This document shows, piece by piece, positions 1 through 9,533 of a DNA stretch of 64,000 bases. Both the position numbers and the translations under genes were made by a program. The stretch covers positions 21,156,675 through 21,220,674 of the forward strand of contig CM063506.1 of the NCBI GenBank assembly GCA_032207245.1. The letters run 5' to 3'. The DNA is from Pardosa pseudoannulata. Taxonomy: Eukaryota > Arthropoda > Arachnida > Araneae > Lycosidae. Each line of letters starts with the position of its first letter. Position 1 is the stretch's first letter. The notes below the pieces were generated by a model that was not told where the DNA came from, ran no database searches, and saw only the letters and a list, made by a program, of their open reading frames with translations.

Positions 1-1884
1 ATTAAACATATATTGTACTACAAAGTTAGATGCAAAGTCACCGTAAGTAAGCCACGGATAGAAAAATATTAAACATTCAGTTCAGTTTTTCAGCTAGTTT
101 GTTCCACTCACATTTATAATACTCGATTGCAAATGCAGAAAGGTTGTCTTCACTCAGTCCTTTTATTTGCGGCTTACTTACATTGACTTTGTATTTAGTA
201 CTTTTGTATTTCATTTGTAAGGAATTCAAAACAGGGTCCAAATTTCAATTTCAATGCTGTCTGCATTCAAAATCTCCATAATCCTCTGATTTCATTTGTT
301 TTTCTGTGCTATACTAAACTTTTACTTATTTAATTGCTAATTAGAATGGTATTCACTGCTCGAAACTTATTCTAAACTACTAAAATTGTTTATACCGATA
401 GTAGAATTCAAACACATAGACACCGGTGCTGAAGCGCAGCATCCTACCAAATCTGAACCAAATCCAACCCAGGTCTTTTATACTGTCAAACACATAGACA
501 CCGGTGCTGAAGCGCAGCATCCTACCAAATCTGAACCAAATCCAACCCAGGTCTTTTATACTGGACAATCATATTACTGAATCACATTATCTGTTTAAAT
601 GGTTCATGAAATGTTACTTTGTATAATGTAGTAATGTACTAAATGATTGTTTGAAGACATAGCCTTATAGATAACATATGTGTTTCAGCATTACGGAGCA
701 TAAGTAAGCTTAAGTTCTGTTGTATTAACCGATTGGAAACTTAATACTAAGGTAAGGCTTTGTAGTTAAATTGATTACTTCGTTACCTTTCATGGAGACA
801 TACCCTTTTTTATGATATATAATAATGAAAAATTCCCTTACAAGTCTCACCAGCATTTTTGGTGATGTTGCTGTCCTTTGTATACACCGTGGTTTCTCTT
901 GCTACTAAGTTGTATCAATGTAGAAGATGAGATGGTTAACTAAATTCTATGGTAATGTTTTTCTATAAAAAATTAAACTAGAATCCACTGCTTAAATTCG
1001 ATTCTATATGGCCATGAATATACATGCCGATATTAGGAATTAATTAGATAAACTTTAATCCCTGTTTGGCCATGAGATAATTTAGCCCAAATGAAAAAAA
1101 ACCTTTTGAAACAGAAATAGCTTTTTAATATCTTTTGCTGTGCTACTTTGTAGCTGTACCTTTCATGTTCACAATAATCATAGATAACCGATGTCTTTCT
1201 TTCCTGTTGCAAATAAAAGAGAAATTTTACATGATTTGATATGCCCAATGGTATGTCAAATTGTTCTAATTTCTCTTTCACGCATAATGCAAGAGGGCTT
1301 TAAGACTGTTACATAACGTTAATAATTATGTTTTGAACATGTATTAGTTATGTTATGTAATCCATATTCCATCAAGTTACGGTGATGTAGCAAAGGATGG
1401 GCAAGGGTGTCTATCAGGTCCTGGGAACCTTTCGCGGAAAAAATATTCTATATTACTGAATATTTTATATTATCCTCCTGATCACCTATGCAGCTCCCTT
1501 GTGATTCGAAGGTTGGAACTCGTTGTTTCGTCTGTTAAAGATTGCCGAACTGTTGAGAAAATTAGTTTTATATTTTTGTCACACCTTCAACGTGCCCGAA
1601 TGACCTAGCTCTACGGATTATACATGAAAGACAGAATATTGTGACCCTTTTTTTTCAGAAAATACCTTAAAATATATTCAAATATTGCAATAAAAGATTC
1701 GTTAAGGTACAACCGCCTCTGCAGGACAACGACCTCTCAAAACTGTGTCCACTGTTGCCACAGTTAGGCTATATAGAAAAAAACCTGTCTGACTCGCTGG
1801 AGTGATTTGGCCTGTTCTGCTGGCTCCTCGATACTTTTCCCCTAAAGAAAACTGTCCGAGGGGTAGCATCTTACCCTCCTCCTG
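1..1884. other. no gene seen; AT-rich intergenic DNA
   Basis: Apart from the 78-bp duplication there is nothing I can name. About 1690-1890 is less AT-rich and may be more of the hAT element whose transposase remnant begins near 1885, but I could not find a matching left terminal repeat. Confidence 0.4.
409..564. repeat. 78-bp tandem duplication of a SINE-like fragment
   Basis: Two adjacent, essentially identical 78-bp units (409-486 and 487-564). The motif CACCGGTGCTGAAGCGCAGC followed by ATCCTACCAA resembles the inverted tRNA-like head of the SINE family found elsewhere in the window (compare 8490-8525). The unit is 26 codons long, so short ORFs run through both strands, but I see no sign of a real gene. 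Most likely a decayed SINE head that was duplicated in tandem. Confidence 0.7.
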
Positions 1885-2856
1885 CACTAGCATGCTTTAT
1901 GCGGGAAATCGGTGAAGCAAACTGAAACCTTCAAAAAAGTTTTTAAAGTCATCAACATTATCAGAGGCGGCAACAGGGCTCTTATGCATCGGCAGTTCCG
2001 TAACTTTTTGGAGAAAATTGAAGCAGAATACAGTGACCTGGTTATGTACAATCAAGTTAGATGGCTTAGTGCCGGAAACTGCCTCAAGAGATTTTTCAAG
2101 TTGAGAAAAGAAATCCATCTTTTCCTTCACCAGTTTTCTCCATCAGAAAACTTTGAACAAGAACTTTTAAGCATGGATTTTTCAAGTCACCTGACATTTC
2201 TAACTGATATTACTGACCACCTCAACGATGTGAACTTAAAACTACAAGGAAGAGGCCAACTGGTGTCTGACCTAATAGGACACATTAATGGTTTTAGAAA
2301 CAAGTTAAAAATTTATCATGAAACTTTGGGAAACAATAACTTATCTCACTTGGCCAGCTGCTGTCGTTTGGCGTCAGAGTGTGAGGAAGTACTGGATTTA
2401 TCTGAATTTTGCCTTGAGTTGCAGACTATTATTGATGAATTCAACACGAGATTTTCAGATTTTGAGAGCATCAAGAATGACATGGCTCTTTTTAGTAATC
2501 TAATCACAGCAAGCATTGAAGAACAACCGGCTGACCTACAATTAGAGCTCTGTGATCTCCAGGCTGACCCGTTCTTTCAAACAAGAACCGAAAGGGGGCC
2601 CGAGTTCTTCAAGTTGCTTCCAACTGAAGGTTTCCAAATCTGCGTGACTTAGGATTGGAAATAACTTCCATGTTTAGGAGCACATATTTATGCGAAAGTG
2701 CTTTTTCGGTGATGAAGTTTATCAAGAATCATCACAAGGGTTCTCTCTCTCTCTGACAGTTCATTGTTAGACCTTCTTCAGCTGGCAGCGACAAACATCG
2801 ATGTTGTCATTCGTGCCCTTGTAAAGAAGGCTGATCAGCTTCAGTTTTACCTTTAA
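1885..2856 (+). pseudogene. hAT-family transposase remnant (ZBED5/GTF2IRD2-like)
   Basis: A 246-codon open frame from 1912 reads like the C-terminal half of hAT-derived transposases of the ZBED5/FAM200/GTF2IRD2 type: IRGGNRALMHRQF, VRWLSAGNCLKRFF, then FFKLLPTEGF. Homology starts upstream of the first Met: codons just before read HALCGKSVK and are preceded by a stop. After about 2625 the homology shifts frame and continues as LRDLGLEITSMF and CESAFSVMKFIKN, the hAT dimerisation region. A CT-rich run near 2742 shifts it again, and it ends with LQFYL and a stop at 2854-2856. The N-terminal BED finger and the first part of the catalytic core are missing. At least two frameshifts and an upstream stop make it non-functional. 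Confidence 0.85.
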
Positions 2857-2994
2857 AATGTAAGAAAATTGTTTTATAATCCTTCTGATCCATTGTTTTA
2901 TAGTTAATAATTCAACTATTAATTGTTATTGTATAAGAGGTAAGGAGTATTGTTCAACTTTTTCAAACTGCGGCCTGCCAGATGATCAGTAACC

Positions 2995-3035
2995 GGAACT
3001 CTGGCCCGTGGGCCCTTTGCAGTTGGACAGCCCTG
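2995..3035 (+). repeat. right terminal repeat of the hAT element
   Basis: The complement of this stretch begins CAGGGCTGTCCAACTGC and continues with GGGCCCACGGGCC, a typical hAT terminus. It lies about 140 bp after the transposase stop. I found no intact left end within the window, so the element is probably truncated on that side. Confidence 0.6.
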
Positions 3036-3059
3036 ATATATAAGATTATTCATTCGAAA

Positions 3060-3163
3060 CAGTGTTTAGACGTGTTGATGTTCTTATTATATATATTCAA
3101 ACTTGGTTTCGGTGTAAATAAATAAATAAATTATGAAAAAGCTGTGCTCATCATTTCCCTACA
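3060..3163 (+). repeat. truncated 5' LTR (R-U5 part)
   Basis: Matches 7383-7473 with small indels (an AAATAAAT expansion) and ends CCCTACA, compatible with the usual LTR terminal CA. The upstream half is missing; the hAT terminus ends only about 25 bp before it. Confidence 0.6.
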
Positions 3164-4060
3164 TGTAGTGACCTACAAAGTCTATGAACTCCGAGTGAAG
3201 CTCACGTCCAGCCTATACATTTTATAGTGGTACTACCCTAGCACAGGTAAGCGGAGAATTTATGTTCTTTTCTTCAAATAGCCCATTTTTCTGTGAGAAC
3301 TTCTTTTACGTAGTGTAATATATTTATTTTCACATTTTGAATCATTCCATAAAACGAACGCACTGTGAAGACTCCCCTTTGTTCAGAGCACGCACCAAAT
3401 TAGCTAGCTGATCGGAAATCCCACCTGCTGACCAGTTTACAATAGCGTGGCATAGCAAAGTCTGGGATATTGACAATTGGATTGAATAGGCGTTATGCCC
3501 CTGATCAGTCAAGTTAATGAATCCTCAGGAATTCCGGAATCGGGACAGCTTTTTAGTGATTGCGTTTGGGAGACTCGTAAAGTCCGCTCATATAAGGAGC
3601 GGCAGGGTCTCGGATACCGAACGGGGGATAGATTGGGTTGCATTGCAAACTGGAAGAGCCTCCCCATTTGTGAGATTATTTAATCTTTTATTTTCCCGAC
3701 TGTGATCGTCGTGGCAATTCAGTGGCAGCCAAAAATCCTCTACATTTCTACTTGTTTTGGGGAGAATTAGAATCCCGTTGTATATATAACAGTATTTACT
3801 CCAGAAAGAATAAAAGTAATTTCCCATTTGTGATCCTTCTTCACGTTACCTCTTCACTCGAGAACATTGAAGTCGTCACAACACCTAACTCTGCTGCCAA
3901 TTTTGGTGAATCTAACCACGGGGCGTTGAAATTGCCTTAGTTTTGGGATAAAGAGGTTTGACTTATGGTTTGTAAATATAGCTCAATTTGTGCTCGCCAA
4001 CGTTACGCAGGATATAACAAAATATTATGCGGTGATTTTGGCTCTTAACTCTGAAACGTA
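3164..4060 (+). other. gypsy leader region, no intact ORF
   Basis: Lies between the 5' LTR remnant and the first gag-like homology. Relatively GC-rich around 3490-3720. Several 60-codon frames are open but none looks like a protein I know. Confidence 0.35.
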
Positions 4061-4063
4061 GTC

Positions 4064-4575
4064 TTACATCAGCGATATTGTTAAAAATCTACCTGCAGAT
4101 AAATGAAAGCTTAAAATTCCGACTAATCGTCGAATTTTCGGAATCAGAGCAAAATCGTTTAAAAGACTTGCTTTCAAATACTTTGCTTGGCGATGACAAA
4201 CCCTCACACCTCTTACGAAAAATGAAACATTTAGCAAATAATGAATTTGACGATGAGTTTTTAAAAAACATTGTGGATTCAACGCTTACCACAATAAGCC
4301 CAAACTATTATTTCGATTTCGAAGGGAAATTTAGATCGCCTAGCACAAATCGCCGACAAAATTATTGAGATTACTCCGCACCACGTGACGGAGACACCCG
4401 CTTCTTCCAAGCAAAAGACCGGAGATGCTGAAGTTGTAACGCTACAGACTCAGATCGACGTTTTAACTGAGATGGTTGAACGCATAACTTGTGAAAACAG
4501 CCTTAATTCTCGCTATGACAGGCCACGGCGATGTAACTCTCATCATAGGCGGCAATCACAGACACCTAAATGACA
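4064..4575 (+). pseudogene. gypsy gag-like remnant
   Basis: Reads across two frames as a retrotransposon capsid-type protein: SLKFRLIVEFSESEQNRLK, LLRKMKHLA and, after a shift near 4275, LDRLAQIADKIIEI, ending in a basic RYDRPRRCNSHHRRQSQT tail. Short helical blocks and a basic C-terminus are usual for arthropod gypsy Gag. No CCHC zinc knuckle is visible. Interrupted by at least one frameshift and stops. Confidence 0.6.
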
Positions 4576-4744
4576 ACAATCGAGCACATGTTGGTATCAC
4601 AGCAAATTCGCTGAGAAGGTAAAACATTGCACTCCGCCGTGTAGTTTTTAACAGCCGGGAAGCTAATTCCGAAATCACACGTGTGGCGCAGTGAGATTTC
4701 AAATTTAATACAACTAGTCACCTTTTTATCATCTATACTACTTC

Positions 4745-5075
4745 TCGTCGTCATTATTTAATTGATAGTGGAAGCGACGTATGTCTCACGCTATATACTC
4801 CTAAAATGTCTTTTGTGGCACCATCTAATATAACATTGTACTCAGCTAATAATTCTCTCATCAAAACATTTGGTACTAAAAACGTTACGCCTAGTCTTAA
4901 TTTACGTCGTGAATTTAATTGGACATTCGTGGTTGCCACCGTTTCCAAACTCATAATTGGTGCAGATTTTTTAAAGCATTACGGTTTATTAATTGATTTT
5001 AAAAAATTCTTGTCTGAGAGACAAGAAGAGCGAAATATAACTTTAATATCTAGTAACAATATTTTTTTCAGATTT
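4745..5075 (+). pseudogene. gypsy aspartic protease remnant
   Basis: The retropepsin active-site motif LIDSGSD is encoded at about 4758-4780. The frame continues to IIGADFLKHYGLLID, the second conserved retropepsin block. A second, truncated copy of this region lies at 10890-11400 on the other strand. A stop near 5078 and frame changes separate it from the RT region. Confidence 0.75.
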
Positions 5076-6060
5076 TGAATAAATATAAAGATATTCTGCG
5101 ACTATATCTGAGCAAACTGAAACCGAAACATAATATTGGGCACAGAATCGTTACTAAAGGTCAGCCAGTTCTTTCAAGCCCTAGGTGTTTGATTCCAAAA
5201 CAAGTAACCATAGCTATAAAACAATTCCAAATTATGATACTACAAAGTATTCTCGACCTAGCAAATCCAGTTGGTCCAGCCCTCTGCATATGGTACCGAA
5301 TCCAAAGGAGGTTTTCGTTCCGTCGGAGACTATCGTGCGCTAGATAGGCAGACTCAGAAAGACTGGTACCCTTTACCGCATCTGCATGATTTTTCACGAC
5401 TACATGGCAAACAATTTTTTTCTAAAATTGATCTAACCCGATTTCACTACCAAATTCCTGTGCATCCGGATGATGTTAATAAAAAACTGCAATTACAATA
5501 CCTTTTGGCCTTTTCGAGTTTTTATATATGCCTTTTAGTTTACCTTGTGCAGCACAAACCTTTCAACGCTTTATGAACGAGGTTCTTTACGGTCTCAATT
5601 TTACTTTTGTTTATCTAGGCGGCATTTTAATAAATAGTATTTCCGAGCAATAACATCTTACTCACCTCGATACTGTTTTTTCCAAAGTCTTTCAGAATAT
5701 AGAATCAGAATTAATTCAGCTAAATGTGTTTTAGGAGTACAAAAACTTTTATTTTTAGGTTATTCTGTAAACAGAGATGGAATTAAACCCCTCCCAGACA
5801 GAGTTGAACCTATACTTAAATTCGAAAATCTTCAAACTGTTAAACCACTGCTGAAATTTTTAAGATTATTAAATTATTATAGGTGTAACATCCCTCATGC
5901 TGTCCACATACAGGTTTTACTATATACCTTAAAGGTCCGAAGTGCAAAAATTAATTGGACGGAGGAAGCTAATAAAGCCTTTGAGCAAATCCAAACAACA
6001 GTTAGCTAATGCAGCTCTTCTCTTTCACCCTTCTCCGGATGCTCCACTCGTGTTACATGT
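5076..6060 (+). pseudogene. gypsy reverse transcriptase remnant
   Basis: Conserved RT blocks are readable in changing frames: GGFRSVGDYRALDRQT, FFSKIDLTRFHYQIPV and FVYLGGILI (about 5607-5633). The catalytic motif, normally YxDD, reads YLGG, so both active-site aspartates have become glycine. This and several frameshifts (near 5270, 5500, 5650, 5880) make the enzyme inactive. Confidence 0.8.
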
Positions 6061-6430
6061 TGATGCTTCGAACTTTTTCGGTTAAAGCTGCGTTACTGCG
6101 TTTGCCAAGTAACAGCTAATGGGTTAAACCTTTAGGATTTTTTTCACGCAAATTAACAGACTCGGAGAAAAAGTACTCCGCAAATGATCGCGAATTATTA
6201 ACTGCTTACTTGACCATCAAACGTTTTAGGTATATGATTGAAGCACGAACTTTTACGCTTTACACTGACCATAAACCACTCACTTATGCATTCCAACAGA
6301 AAAGTGACAAATGTTCTCCGAGACAATTACGACACTTTGATTACATAGGACAATTTACAATAGATATTCAATATATTAAGGGGGTGGAAAATATACCTGC
6401 TGACATACTTTCACGTATTGAGACTATTAC
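6060..6430 (+). pseudogene. gypsy RNase H remnant
   Basis: Shows FFSRKLTDSEKKYSANDREL, FTLYTDHKPLTYAF and IKGVENIPADILSRI, the usual Ty3/gypsy RNase H landmarks. From 6210 the frame stays open for 145 codons into the integrase linker, making this the best preserved part of the element. Confidence 0.8.
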
Positions 6431-6639
6431 GTGCCCAAACCCGGTAAATTATACTTTACTTGCAGAAGAACAAACTAGAGATAACGATCTTCAACACCTA
6501 CTAACTGACAACTCAACAGCATTACATTTACGGGACTTAACATTACCAGGCAGCTCCATTGAGTTATACTACGATACTTCTAATGGTAAAATTCGCCATT
6601 TTGTTCTCAAATTCCAGAGACGACATATTATTCGAAGTA

Positions 6640-7133
6640 TTTCATAACTTTTTTTACCCAGGCAGAAAAGCAACCGTGCGTTTAATAACCGTTCGTTTTG
6701 TGTGGCCTGGTATGCGTGCGGATTGCCCTACGTACACAAAGACTTGTATTCCATGCCAACAGTCTAAAATCTCTGGGCACACTCACAGTCCTGTTGTTAA
6801 TATTCCTGTTTTAGACAAAATTTTTATCACATCCATACAGACTTAATAGGGTCCTGTGCGGAGAGCATAGATGTGGACTGTATAAAAAATAATAAATATA
6901 GACAATTACTAGTTGTAATTGTTTAATGCACAAGAAAATGAAGCTTGTTGCTTCCAACGATAATAGCACCAGAGTCCAATCTTTTGTTTCACTGGCTCAC
7001 ACCAGCGTTGCTATAATTTAAAAAGGGAGAGAACAGATCTCGCCAGGTGCACAGTATCGCCCAAGTGGCGAACAGGCCCCTTCCCACGCCACAAAACTCG
7101 ACTTACTGTATAACAGTTATTGATCGATTCACA
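6640..7133 (+). pseudogene. gypsy integrase remnant, core deleted
   Basis: The HHCC region is seen as FYPGRKATVRLI, FVWPGMRAD and CIPCQQSKI (from about 6650). The catalytic core is barely represented: TVIDRFT is encoded at about 7108-7130, the block around the first catalytic aspartate, and then the sequence passes straight into LTR-like DNA. Most of the core and the C-terminus are gone. Confidence 0.7.
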
Positions 7134-7473
7134 TGATAGGTGGAGGCGGAGCTCCTACTTTTATCAAGCAATTAAAAGACACAATGCAATAGCTGGCAGC
7201 TAGGACTACTACAACACAAAAAGATAAAAGTTTTTCGTATCTCAGAACCTAGAAACCTGCAGTCGTTTTCGACGGTACGACGCATTGCGTACCCCTCTTC
7301 ATCTTCTTTAGGATCATGTGAATGGTATTCAATCTTCTGCCATTTTGTAATAAAGCTGAGCTATGTCAAAAATTTTAGCTTGACATGTTGATGTTCTAAT
7401 TTCCCTTATATATTCAAATTTGGTTTTGGTGTAAATTAATTATGAAAAAGCTGTGTTCTCATTTCCCTCCACA
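7134..7473 (+). repeat. probable 3' LTR of the gypsy element
   Basis: The last 90 bp match the 5' LTR remnant. The left boundary is a guess, placed where integrase coding stops and a purine-rich stretch (AGGTGGAGGCGGAGC) begins. It ends in CTCCACA. Confidence 0.45.
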
Positions 7474-7701
7474 TTTAACCCGTTTTATCTGCTTGGCGAC
7501 ATATTTGAACGTTACAGAACGTTATTTCGGCTTACATATGGGTTTTGAATTTTGGGTAACTTTTTGAAGAAAAATCACTCTTGGCTTATACTCGTTAATA
7601 TACGGTTTATACAGTGCAACCTGCTTGAGTTTTTCAAGGGGTCAAGTGATAAAATCTTAAGCACTAAAACTTCTTAAACAAGAATCCAGGCCAAATGCAT
7701 C

Positions 7702-7720
7702 ATGTGTGTGTGTGTGTGTC

Positions 7721-7761
<41 letters not shown>
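7702..7761. repeat. (TG)n(TA)n microsatellite
   Basis: About 13 TG units run into about 17 TA units inside the Tigger-like element; the second Tigger copy lacks the array at this place. Confidence 0.9.
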
Positions 7762-7764
<3 letters not shown>

Positions 7765-8360
7765 ATATCCTTTTTACCCCATTTGTTTAAATTATAAAAT
7801 AAGATTTTTTAAACGATTTTCATATATATATTTTTTTTTTAAGATTATAATGAATGTTTGAATATAATTACTCGTTTAGTAACAATGCCATTAAGCGTTG
7901 TCCCAGGAAGTTCGAATTTCGTATAGATTTAAAAGCAGGATAAGTGGGAATTATCTTAAATTTTTTCTAAATTTTAAATTTCTGGTAAATAGCTAGAGTT
8001 TTACTCGTATAGACAAGTTAAAAATATTATTGAATTTGTACATGGCTGAAGAAAGCTCTAAGTAATTAACAAAGAAAAACTTATGATAAACAAAACTTTA
8101 TTTCAGCAAATACGCTTTGGGAACCTTTAGATGATTTAATAATGCTTCATACAATTTCTGCCTATTTCCAAGTTAAAATGGATCAAAACTGGAGATTCAA
8201 CTTTTTAGCCTGCAATAGCACTGAATTACGATCATCTAAAATGAATGAGACTGGAAATAACAGTACAAAAAGCGTCTTCAAGTATGAAAATGTTTAATTT
8301 TGTATATGTATTTATGAATAAGAAGTTTCTAGTTAACACCATAGGAATTGTATAATGAAG

Positions 8361-8538
8361 GTTTGGTTTGGTTTGGAGTGCTACGGTCTACTTTTTGCAA
8401 TACGAGGGCTAATGAGACGGGGACCTACAGCTTAAAGTCGATATTGAATGGCTACGAACATCCATGCCACTGTGGGATTTGAACCCACAAACTCCGGTAC
8501 CGAAAGCCAGCACCCTAACCAATCAGCCATCGTTCGGA
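8361..8538 (-). mobile_element. tRNA-headed SINE with CCAAA tail
   Basis: Antisense copy. On the minus strand it begins CCGAACGATGGCTGATTGG (A-box-like), has a B-box-like GTTTGTGGGTTCAAATCCC and ends in repeated CCAAA (seen as GGTTTGGTTTGG at 8361). It is flanked by a direct repeat TGTATAATGAAG at 8349-8360 and 8539-8550, the target-site duplication left by insertion into the Tigger element. Confidence 0.9.
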
Positions 8539-8978
8539 TGTATAATGAAGGAGTTAGTTTTAATTGGGAGGGCACTTTTCTCCTGCATGTTTTATGGTCT
8601 GCAGGTGGGTCTCAGATTGTATGGCCTGAGACTATCCCTGAGGCATTAGAATGCACCAGAAGACTCTTCATGTAATCCAAGATTAATTTTTTTTTATTGC
8701 CTGATTTTGTGGACAATGTCCACTTGGGTGTGTTTCTTCCCTCCTTTTGTGATCCCTGTTTCATGGGAACAGGGAATTCAATTTCCATTGGTTCAAAGAT
8801 TGAACTTCACAATAAAGTTGAAAAGGATTTTGAGAGCAAAACAAACTCTTTAAGCAGGAAAATGTTTAGTAGTGACACTTCTTAAATGAGAATTTTACAA
8901 CTATTTATATTTGGTAAAAATCAGAAACACAGAATTAGAAAATTTTAAGCGGGATATCTTCTTAAATGGGTTCCCCAG

Positions 8979-9533
8979 TATACATATATATTTATATAAT
9001 ACATTTAAAAATTGCATTAAAAGTTTATAATAAGTAATTTAACTCCAACTTCATATAAATTATAAATTCTTAGCCTATACAACAAATCATTTCAAATAAA
9101 CTGGCATGCTTTCTAAAATATAAAGGTTAAAGACAGTAAAGTTGAATATATATATATGCACATTTATTATATTGCATATAACTTTACATTTTATTCACTC
9201 TATGTATTTATCTCTTTACATCACACATATAGTATAAATTTCTAAAAATAACATATTTCAAACATACATAAAGGGCACCAGAAAATAAAATTACAGAAGA
9301 AAAACATAACTCATATTTTGTTTAAAGTTAAACATTTAATATCATTCTTTTACTTAAAGTTTAAAAATTACCTTTGTTTTCTCTGTTAATGTTTCATTGA
9401 CTAAGAGAAAAGACATTAACTAGACTTAAATATTTTCTGTACATAAAGTTAATTTTATTAGTATTTGTGAAAGAGAGAAATTTGTAAAATACAATCTTTA
9501 AAATTTTATACACATAAATAAGCTTCAGTTGTC
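8979..9533. other. TTC33 downstream region with candidate poly(A) signal
   Basis: AT-rich, no ORF of interest. On the minus strand AATAAA (plus 9454-9459) lies about 75 nt after the TTC33 stop codon and is a reasonable polyadenylation signal. Confidence 0.4.

Larger units (their letters stand above)
3060..7473 (+). mobile_element. decayed Ty3/gypsy LTR retrotransposon
   Basis: A 4.4-kb LTR element in sense orientation with recognisable gag, protease, RT, RNase H and integrase fragments in the canonical gypsy order, all broken by frameshifts and stops. A shared block (TGTTGATGTTCT ... GGTGTAAAT ... AAAAAGCTGTG) occurs at about 3070-3163 and 7383-7473, marking the LTR 3' halves. The 5' LTR is truncated against the hAT right end. 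The sequence following it, TGTAGTGACC, sits where a primer-binding site would be. The element is a relic. Confidence 0.85.
7612..8978 (-). mobile_element. Tigger/pogo-like element, copy 1, with nested SINE
   Basis: Starts TA-CAGTGCAACCTGCTT and aligns along its length with the element at 29132-30719: TTTACCCCATTTGTTTAAA, TTTAGTAACAATGCCATTAA, TGGGTGTGTTTCTTCC and ACTTCTTAAA near the right end. On the minus strand the block near 7880-7915 is the decayed counterpart of a CENP-B/pogo-type helix-turn-helix that is clearer in copy 2. The copy is interrupted by a TG/TA microsatellite (7702-7761) and by a SINE (8361-8538). No intact transposase remains. Confidence 0.7.

Noticed and set aside
380..580. 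Tandemly repeated 26-residue peptide ORF on both strands
   Set aside because: The 78-bp repeat happens to be a multiple of three; the sequence is SINE-like and both strands are open.
1702..1893. 63-codon minus-strand ORF
   Set aside because: No homology recognised and adjacent to a transposon remnant; likely chance.
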